Positions 43,522-51,752 of a stretch of DNA of 64,000 nt are shown here, one piece after another. The stretch covers positions 14,619,902-14,683,901 of the forward strand of contig CM055076.1 of the NCBI GenBank assembly GCA_029204045.2. The letters are read 5' to 3'. Each line of letters begins with the position of its first letter. The first letter of the stretch is position 1. Position numbers and translations under genes: made by a program. The stretch comes from Tillandsia leiboldiana (taxonomy: Eukaryota > Streptophyta > Magnoliopsida > Poales > Bromeliaceae). The notes below the pieces were generated by a model. That model did no database searches. It was not told where the DNA came from and saw only the letters and a program-made list of their open reading frames with translations.

Positions 43522-44042
43522 CCGAGGCAGGTGCTCGGTCTGGGTTGCCGAGGTTGGTGCTCGGATGAGGCTCGAGATTTGCTACACGCACAAAGATCTT
43601 AGTAATTGCATGTTTACATTTGCTAACCCTGTTAAAGCTATTGTGTGGATATTTGGTCGCCGAGGCAGGTGCTCGGTCCGTTTTGCCGAGGATGGTGCTC
43701 GGATGAAGCTCGAGATTGCTACACGCACACCCGCGGTTTGGCCACCGCAAAGGGTGTGCTTTTCCGGAAAAGTGGTACGTTGACCCGTGTACCCCACGCA
43801 GTGGTGGCGTTAGGAATGGGGGCCCCCATGGGTGGGGGGTGTGAGCGGTGATGTCGAGGCAGGTGCTCGGCGGCCGAGGCAGGTGCTCGGCGGTGGGCAT
43901 CGGGGAAGGTGCCCGATGTTGTTTTGATACAGGGGGTGGTTATGGTGGATGATGCCGAGGTGGGTGCTCGGCGGCCGAGGCAGGTGCTCGGTAGGGGTTT
44001 CCGAGGCAGGTGCTCGGCGTGGTTGCCGGGGGAGGTGCCCGG
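43522..44042 (+). repeat. Short hairpin repeats in the L 5' LTR (11 copies)
   Basis: Starts 43522, 43548, 43660, 43686, 43854, 43874, 43898, 43955, 43975, 44001 and 44026. Most are CCGAG-NNNGGTG-CTCGG. The unit at 43898 has arms CATCGGG/CCCGATG, that at 44026 has CCGGG/CCCGG; loops GAAGGTG-like stay. The unit at 43854 has TCGAG/CTCGG, keeping a G-U pair. Same array in the 3' LTR from 49768. Confidence 0.88.
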
Positions 44043-44708
44043 TTTTGGTTTGTACGAGGTTCTGCATTATATTGTTGATTGCTCTGGTTTTTATCGTGGT
44101 TTGCCTTTCTTTAGCCCGTATTGTTTTTAATACTGTTTCTGGTCACTGACTCCCCACTCCGTGACAGGTTCACCCAGTCCGTCCGGGGTCGGGCGCTAGG
44201 GCACCGGAGAGGCCGCAAGAGTGCTGTTCTGACTTTGATCGAACTTCAGACACAGTGACCCTTCTTTCCCTTTATCTTTTATTTCTCATGTAGTTAGTTG
44301 TGGTTTGCGATACCCCCGTGGGGTCGAAGTGGATGTTGCCCTTTTTCCTTTTTGATTAATTGAATGAATACTACGTTCTCTCTTACTTGGCCGTTTTGAA
44401 CGATGAAAAACAAAGAGAACCGTTTGCGAAAACTACTTTTAAATCGTGGGTGTCGTGTGGGCACCGAGCTTTATAAACCTGGTGGGATTTATGTGTTTGC
44501 GAACTGTTTTCACAAACGAGGGCATCGTGTGGATGCCGCTTTCAAAACCTTGTGATTATTTATCCTTTCAAAACACCGGCCTCTATGCTCTAAGTGAATG
44601 CTAGAATGTCATGTGAATTGTTTGGTTGTATGTGTACGAGACCCCAACTGATGTGGTTAGAGATTGTATGTACTACGTGTGTGTGACACTTTGTAGTTGA
44701 GACGCCGT

Positions 44709-44757
44709 GCATGTACAAAGGAGACTCTGCGCGTTTGCAGAGTGAATTTGTGTATGC
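44709..44757 (+). other. LTR 3' hairpin (L, 5' LTR)
   Basis: Arms GCATGTACAAA / TTTGTGTATGC pair with two G-U pairs; inner arms ACTCTGC/GCAGAGT perfect. Confidence 0.78.
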
Positions 44758-44878
44758 GGCGGGTCTGGACACGCGCCGGGGAGTATTGTTTTACTAAAAA
44801 AAAATATATGGCTGAATCAGGGGCATCGGTGGCTCCTCTTCCGCGCGATTCGAACCCCCGGGGCGTGACAGATTAAGA

Positions 44879-44890
44879 TGGTATCAGAGA
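44879..44890 (+). other. Element L: primer binding site
   Basis: TGGTATCAGAGA, 8 bp after the LTR. Intact, as expected for an element that was copied recently. Confidence 0.9.
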
Positions 44891-45056
44891 GGTAAACTTT
44901 AACCACAACAGTCGGGGCCCAACATCCACGGGGCGCAATACACTAACTACTGATTAATAAAGTGAACTGGGGGATTTAATTTTAGTACGTCTGTAGGTCG
45001 TGGTGCTAGACCCGATAGGTCTAGGGTTGACTTGGTTTCTTTGTATGTAGCGATTA

Positions 45057-46125
45057 ATGGCCCGAAAGGGGTTATCAGCGGAGAACGCAGGGGCAGAAAG
45101 TACGGTGCCAATAGCGGCGGAGTATCAGCTGCTCCGACAACAACTACAAGATGTGGCCGGGCAGTTGGCAACCCTTATGGAACAAATGCGGCAGTGGGCG
45201 CAACAGTCGACATTACCAATGGAGGTCGCCCAGGCTTCTTTGCCCGGACCAACCGCACCAGTGACGAGACCGTCGGTGGCGGTCAGCGAGACTACGGTTG
45301 CCCCTTCTCCGACCTCGGTGACCGAGATACCGTCGGTTCATCCGACGACGCCTTCAGCAGCACTAACACCAGCAACTTTGGGACTTATGCCGGGGGCCAC
45401 TGTTGGAGCTCCCCTGGGAGAAACCGTGGTGACACCTATCCCCAGAATGACCGCCGTTACTGCGAGGGCACCGCCCTTCCATCTTGGACCACGTTCCGAG
45501 AAAAACTGTTTGAGGAATTTCTCTCCGACAGCATCAAACAGCAGATGGAAGATGACCGGAAGCACATCAAGAAAGGAAGTCAGACAGTTACGGGTTATCA
45601 ACGGGCAAATTGTGAGGTTGACCAAATGCGTTCCCCCTGTTATAAGAGATGAATCACACAAAGCCCGTCTTTTTGTGAATGGTTTACGAAGCGATATCTA
45701 CAAGGTGGTGCAAACGGCGGATTTGCACACCTTCTAGGAGGTGGTCGATAGAGCCACCACAGTGGAGCACGAATTTGCGAGTTCACGAGCCCGACGGGAG
45801 AGCTCAGATTGCGGCGGGGATAAGAAACGAGCTCGACCTTGTTTTGGAAAGGAGCATACCAAGAGGAGCCGGCCTCCTAAATACCTGAGATGGCAATAAG
45901 GAACCACGAATGCGTCGACGGGAGGACAATGGTCGGTGGACAAGTCTTGCATCAATTGCGGTGGAATACACCAAGTGACCGAATGTCCCCAGAAGCAAGA
46001 CCACCGTTTTCGATGCGGCAACCGGGGCGCCATTGTTCCAACTGCCCCTCGGAAACAGGGACATCACCCGTAGCAGCATCCCACCCCTCCCCCTCGCTTC
46101 ATGTCTCTCCCTACCATAGATATTA
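45057..46125 (+). pseudogene. Element L: gag, broken
   Basis: Starts MARKGLSAENAG with the glutamine-rich N-terminus and Pro/Thr linker in frame. The front of the capsid core is deleted; then WTTFREKLFEEFLSDSIKQQ is in one frame and RLTKCVPPVIRDESHKARLF in another. A TAG replaces a glutamine-like position after TADLHTF (45735-45737). One zinc knuckle survives in part (CINCGGIHQVTEC), the second (FRCGNRGA) is incomplete. It cannot make a normal gag. Confidence 0.88.
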
Positions 46126-47940
46126 GAAGAAATCCCATCGTAGAGATAAGTTCGGTCGGATCCTCCGGTTACCCCTCGAGGCAGGCGGCTGTACTCCTTC
46201 CTGCCCAGCGAGGGCGAGACGGGTTCTTAGTCTCTAAGGGCTAATGAGGTTTCCGTTAAAAGTTAACGGCATCACGCTTGGGGCCGACAGTCGCGGCAAT
46301 CTTTAAGTGGTAGTTGACTGCTTGAAGTTCCAAGTGCGTCTCCGGGAACCGGACTTACCGAAAAACAGCCTTACGAACTCGGAGTGGTCGACATGAGTTC
46401 ACGGTCATACCGTTCAGACTCGTTAACGCACCAGCGGTATTCACAGGCATGATGAATAGGATACTCAAGCCCTCCTTAGACCAGCCGGTAATGGTCTTAT
46501 AGTGGACGTTCCGATCTACTCTCACAACGGACAAGGGGTATGGGGAACACTCGCGAGTAATCCCCTAGACCCTCCAGGATCAGCAACCATATGCCAAACT
46601 CATAAAGTGTGAGTTTTGGCTCCGTGAGGTGGACTTTTTGGGGCATACCGTTTCGACATCTGGAATTGCAGTGGATCCGAGGAGGATCGAGTCGGTGGCC
46701 AACTGGGCTCGGCCAACAACGGTGACGGAGATCCGAAGCTTCTTAGGACGGGCAGGCCATTACAGACGCTTCGTGGGAGGCCACTTCCCTAAATCGACTA
46801 ACCCAAAGTGGGTAGAGGTTCGTCTGGACAGCCCAGTGCCAAAGGAGTTTCAAAGAACTTAAAGACAGACGCACACAGGCGCCAGTGCTCATACAGCCGA
46901 AGCCCGGAAAGGACTATAAGATCTAGTCTGACGAATCTCCAAGAGGATCTTGGGAGACCCAACGACGGACACGTAACTACAACTGGTGCAAGACAGAATG
47001 TCCTCGGAGCAAGGCGGAATTTTTTTTTTTTACGAGTGACTTAAGGATGTAATAAGGTTCCGGGGACGAATTCGTGTGCCCGATAAGCTAGAAACGAGGG
47101 AAGAAAATCTAGCCAAAGTATACAATACCTCCTATACCGCGCATTCCGGAGGTACAAAGAGGTGCAGGGATCTATGGCAGACCTTCTGGTGGCCCAAATC
47201 GAAAGAGCGATGTGGCACAAATTGTGGCGCAATTTTTGGTGTGCCAACAGGTGAAAGTGAACATCAGCGACCGGCGGGGGAAAGCAGACGTTTCGGCTAC
47301 GAGGGAGGTAGTAGCAAGGAAGACCTCGTACAAGAGAAATTTTGGCCACGACCCCAGAGGAACCCTTAGAAGTAATGCTTCGTACCCTCCTGCCCAATAA
47401 GGAGGTGAAGACTTAGTTGTCTTTTATGTTGGCTATTTAGTTAAGGGTTAAATAGGTCCAACTTCCGGCCTTGTGACAATAGACCCGAGGCGTTGTAACA
47501 GTACGCCTTAGACGTCCAGGTGAGGTGGGACGGGCCAAGGCCCGAGGCGTTGTAACAGTACGCCATAGACGTCCAGGTGGGGTGAGTCAGGACAAGATCG
47601 CTGGCGGTGTGACAGAACGCCTTAAGTAAATGAGTTGCGTATTGCTAATGGTTTGAGCTTTTGGGATTGTTGGTCGGCGTCAATGACCCGATATTCGGGA
47701 TGTTGGAGCGCGTAGGCCCAGTGACATACCGATTGGCTTTACTGCCAAACCTCGATGCGGATCTTAGCACGAGAGGACAAAAAGGGTGCGCAACCGGACG
47801 ATCCCCCTATGGGAAGGCGCTGTGAAGCAACCAGGAGGAATGTGAGGTAACTTATGAACCAGAGTCAAAGATGGGGGAGTGCTAGCCGGACCTCTTCGCC
47901 GCAGGCGGGAGTTAAGTTTCGGGGACGAAACTTGTTTTTA
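46126..47940 (+). pseudogene. Element L: pol remnants
   Basis: Pieces are in the right order but short and in different frames: RT (HEFTVIPFRLVNAPAVF near 46400, then a stop where the FIDD active site should be), more RT (FLGHTVSTSGIAVDP and TEIRSFLGRAGHYRRFV, 46629-46780), integrase zinc finger (AHSGGTKRCRDLWQTFWWPK, near 47140-47200) and a C-terminal piece (LERVGPVTYRLALLPNL, near 47705). No protease DTG, no RNase H core, no integrase DDE core is recognisable. Confidence 0.85.
47487..47630 (+). repeat. Tandem repeat inside L, about 62-bp unit
   Basis: Two units of CCCGAGGCGTTGTAACAGTACGCC followed by AGACGTCCAGGTG (from about 47485 and 47547) and a third diverged piece (GGCGGTGTGACAGAACGCC). 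GGCG and CGCC arms could pair. It lies where integrase core sequence should be and matches no other part of the window. Confidence 0.7.
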
Positions 47941-47951
47941 TTGGTGAGTGA
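47916..47951 (+). other. Element L: pre-PPT hairpin and tract
   Basis: GTTTCG-GGGA-CGAAAC is kept intact in a region where coding sequence is destroyed. GGTGAGTGA leads into the LTR. Confidence 0.75.
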
Positions 47952-50900
47952 TGTAAGACCTGGCTTTTCCGTTACCCTTTCCGTTATCCCTTTCTTACGA
48001 CTGTCCGACTGTGGGACAATTTTTAGCGTTTTTCCGGAAAGTCCGTCGGGACTCGCGGACATTTTTAGGCGGAAGGGCTCGCGAAACGGAGAACGGGGAC
48101 GCGATCGGTTTCGCATTCCGACTCCCGGTTCTCCCAGAATAAATTTTTGAAGTTCGGACCCCTTTAGGCGCCCCGGTATCCGTGCGATTGGAAGACACGA
48201 TTTTCGAGACAATCTTAGCCGCCGATTGTTATTAGGGTTTCCTTAAAACCGGGGGGGGGGGCCGTAGGGTTTTTCTTTTCCCTCTTGGTTTTCTCTCTTG
48301 ACGGCTAGGGTTTAGGGCGGCGCTTTTAAGAAAGAAAACCCCTTTCCTTTTTCCTCCCTTTTTATGAGGCGCGTGAGAAACCGAGGCGACGAGACGAGGA
48401 GAAGGGAAGAACGGGGGAAACTCATCCCTCGTGGAGCCTACCGTTGGAGACGAGAGGGACGATCCACCCTCCCACCCTTTTCCTCACAAGATCACGGTAA
48501 GCGTCGTTCCCCCTTTATTACATTTTCTGTGGGGTCGAGGTTTTGGTTGGGGGTTGTTCGGGTGTCGCACGCGTCGTGGGTTGTGGTAACGGGAAGCCGC
48601 CGTCGCCGTTGTCAAACGGGAGGCCGCCGCCGCCGTTATCATGCCCACGAGGTCGTCGCCGGAGTCGCACGGGAGCGAAAACGGAGAAGAAAGCAAAAAA
48701 AAAAGGGGTTACTGTTCATCCCCGTACGGCCGCATCGCTGCGCGGTCCACGGGACGCGGCGTGCACCCGGCGTACAGCTCCCGGGCCCATGGGGCGCGGA
48801 CCCGGCGCACGAATGCGTGCGCCAGGCCGCGCGGTCCACAGGGCCCGGCGTGCACCCGGCTCACAGCTTCCGGACCCGGGGGGGCGCGGACCCGGTGCAC
48901 GAATGCGTGCGCCAGGTCGCGCGGTCCACCGGTCGGGCGTGCACCCGGTGTACGCCTTCACAGCCCAACCGCGTGGACCCGGTGCGCGCTCCATCCCGTG
49001 CGCGGCCCGGCCCAAGCCGCAATGGCGCACGGCAGTGGCGTGCACCCGGTCTGCGGCCGCAGGCACTGTGGCCGTGAACCCGGTCCGCGATGCTGGCCGT
49101 GCTCCAGCGGCTCACCATGCCGTGAACCCGGTCTGTGCCGCCGCCGTTTTCTGTCGTGGACCCGGTCCACGCCTGGACCCGTGCACCAGGTTGCGGCCAG
49201 AGTGTCCAGAAGCTCCGTTTTTGGCCCGTTTCGCCCCGTTTTTGAGTGTTTTTGACCACGACGATGTTTTTAACAATACTTTTCCTACCTTAGTTTTCCG
49301 GGCGCAAGGTGGGAGAACTTCTGACTGGAATTTCCCGCACACCCTTTTCTTCGCGTTCCAGGTGGGTACCCCTTAGAACCTCTTTATGCACAGTCTCGTT
49401 GTTGCTATGTTTATTTTGTTGAGGGGTTTGGTGGGTGATGTGGACCTCCGGATTTACGGCCGTCGCGGTAGAAGACCGGGCGGGCAGTTCGCCCTACCCG
49501 AACAAAGGTAGGGATGTCCGGGACACACTAGCGTTGGGGACGGTGATCGACGTGACCCTTCAGATCATTAAAGTTGAACTTGTGGAATATTGTTAGCTCC
49601 GGTAAAGGTTGGTGTTTTATTATCTTTATAGTATGGCGACTATGGGTCGCTGTGGGGACTCTTCCATTGTCTTGGTTTCCGGAGTTATGGGAAAAGGGGT
49701 AAGATCTTAGTAATTGCATGTTTACATTTGCTAACCCTGTTAAAGCTATTGTGGGGATACTTGGTTGCCGAGGCAGGTGCTCGGTCTGGGTTGCCGAGGT
49801 TGGTGCTCGGATGAGGCTCGAGATTTGCTACACGCACAAAGATCTTAGTAATTGCATGTTTACATTTGCTAACCCTGTTAAAGCTATTGTGTGGATATTT
49901 GGTCGCCGAGGCAGGTGCTCGGTCCGTTTTGCCGAGGATGGTGCTCGGATGAAGCTCGAGATTGCTACACGCACACCCGCGGTTTGGCCACCGCAAAGGG
50001 TGTGCTTTTCCGGAAAAGTGGTACGTTGACCCGTGTACCCCACGCAGTGGTGGCGTTAGGAATGGGGGCCCCCATGGGTGGGGGGTGTGAGCGGTGATGT
50101 CGAGGCAGGTGCTCGGCGGCCGAGGCAGGTGCTCGGCGGTGGGCATCGGGGAAGGTGCCCGATGTTGTTTTGATACAGGGGGTGGTTATGGTGGATGATG
50201 CCGAGGTGGGTGCTCGGCGGCCGAGGCAGGTGCTCGGTAGGGGTTTCCGAGGCAGGTGCTCGGCGTGGTTGCCGGGGGAGGTGCCCGGTTTTGGTTTGTA
50301 CGAGGTTCTGCATTATATTGTTGATTGCTCTGGTTTTTATCGTGGTTTGCCTTTCTTTAGCCCGTATTGTTTTTAATACTGTTTCTGGTCACTGACTCCC
50401 CACTCCGTGACAGGTTCACCCAGTCCGTCCGAGGTCGGGCGCTAGGGCACCGGAGAGGCCGCAAGAGTGCTGTTCTGACTTTGATCGAACTTCAGACACA
50501 GTGACCCTTCTTTCCCTTATCTTTTATTTCTCATGTAGTTAGTTGTGGTTTGCGATACCCCCGTGGGGTCGAAGTGGATGTTGCCCTTTTTCCTTTTTGA
50601 TTAATTGAATGAATACTACGTTCTCTCTTACTTGGCCGTTTTGAACGATGAAAAACAAAGAGAACCGTTTGCGAAAACTACTTTTAAATCGTGGGTGTCG
50701 TGTGGGCACCGAGCTTTATAAACCTTGTGGGATTTATGTGTTTGCGAACTGTTTTCACAAACGAGGGCATCGTGTGGATGCCGCTTTCAAAACCTTGTGA
50801 TTATTTATCCTTTCAAAACACCGGCCTCTATGCTCTAAGTGAATGCTAGAATGTCATGTGAATTGTTTGGTTGTATGTGTACGAGACCCCAACTGATGTG

Positions 50901-51115
50901 GTTAGAGATTGTATGTACTACGTGTGTGTGACACTTTGTAGTTGAGACGCCGTGCATGTACAAAGGAGACTCTGCGCGTTTGCAGAGTGAATTTGTGTAT
51001 GCGGCGGGTCTGGACACGCGCCGGGGAGTATTGTTTTACAAAAAAAAAATATATGGCTGAATCAGGGGCATCGGTGGCTCCTCTTCCGCGCGATTCGAAC
51101 CCCCGGGGCGTGACA
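47952..51115 (+). mobile_element. Element L: 3' LTR
   Basis: As the 5' LTR; differences are mostly single bases and homopolymer lengths. Its hairpin is at 50954-51002. Confidence 0.95.
50954..51002 (+). other. LTR 3' hairpin (L, 3' LTR)
   Basis: Identical to the 5' LTR copy. Confidence 0.78.
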
Positions 51116-51726
51116 GCTCGCTTGCCAAGTTCCGTGGGGAGGGGGATCGTCCTTTCCTTCTCCTTGGTTCCGTACCGTCTCGCAGGAAAGCGGGGGTTCT
51201 TCTCCCTCGCGCTCCGATGGGGAACTTGCGTTGTGCGGGACGAGAAGAGTGGGAAAAAAAACCTAAGTCTTCTCACACCAAATTGAATCAGTCGGTCTAA
51301 GCGGGGCGGGGGAAATAAAGGGAACCTAAATCCCCAAATAAAAGAAATCGAGTCCGGGCCTGATTTACCTCGAAAAGCGTGCTAAACGCCTGAACCGCTA
51401 AGCGAACTTCCGGAATTTATTCCGGGAGATTCCGGAGTCGGAATCCAAAACCGATCGCGCCGCCGGTCTCCGTTTCGCGAGCTTTATTATCCAAAAATAC
51501 CCGCGAGCCCCGACGGTCTGCCCAGAACGAAGGAAAAAGAATCACACCCCGGACCCCTTAGTCGGAAAAGGTTTCAATAAAAACGAAGAAAGGACCANNN
51601 NNNNNNNNNNNNNNNNNNNNNNNNNNNNNNNNNNNNNNNNNNNNNNNNNNNNNNNNNNNNNNNNNNNNNNNNNNNNNNNNNNNNNNNNNNNNNNNNNAAA
51701 AGGGAAATAAACTCGCGGTTATTACA
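51116..51726 (-). mobile_element. Element J: 5' LTR, piece 3
   Basis: Equals 25137-25648 of the J 3' LTR apart from the Ns and two or three bases. Ends GGTTATTACA, then TTGTT of the J target duplication. Confidence 0.95.
51598..51697. other. Assembly gap (100 N)
   Basis: Exactly 100 N, a customary placeholder. The flanks GGACCA and AAAAGGG join to the same GGACCAAAAAGGG found in the sister LTR (25616 onward), so probably no base is missing. Confidence 0.97.
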
Positions 51727-51752
51727 TTGTTTTTCTCTGATACCATTTAATC
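51727..51752 (-). other. Element I: primer binding site
   Basis: After TTGTT (51727-51731), the minus-strand TGGTATCAGAGA (51734-51745) lies 7 bp inside the I 5' LTR. J inserted almost on top of this site. Confidence 0.88.

Larger units (their letters stand above)
41709..44870 (+). mobile_element. Element L: 5' LTR
   Basis: TGTAAGACCTGG to CCCCCGGGGCGTGACA. TATA-like TTTTAAG near 42080, donor-like ACG|GTAAGC (42253), GC-rich CGTGCACCCGG repeats (42480-42960), a ~137-bp tandem duplication (43457-43730), hairpin repeats around the palindrome CTTTTCCGGAAAAG (43759-43772), acceptor-like block (44144-44167), 49-nt hairpin. Confidence 0.95.
41709..51115 (+). mobile_element. Element L: Ty3/gypsy element with degenerate interior
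   Basis: L is 9407 bp, flanked by GCTCG (41704-41708 and 51116-51120). The LTRs are 3162 and 3164 bp and differ at about ten places by eye. The interior (44871-47951, 3081 bp) has many stops, frame changes and deletions. A recent insertion with such an old-looking interior implies that the defective form itself was copied, using proteins of another element. Confidence 0.95.
23630..51726 (-). mobile_element. Element J: deletion-derived Ty3/gypsy, minus strand, containing K and L
   Basis: J is flanked by TTGTT (23625-23629 and 51727-51731). The 3' LTR is 23630-25648 (2019 bp). The 5' LTR is 28931-30384 + 41650-41708 + 51121-51726; without Ns and target duplications it is also 2019 bp. By eye the LTRs differ at fewer than ten positions. 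The interior is only 3282 bp because of two deletions that remove the zinc knuckles, protease active site and RT. J own length is about 7.3 kb. Confidence 0.95.
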
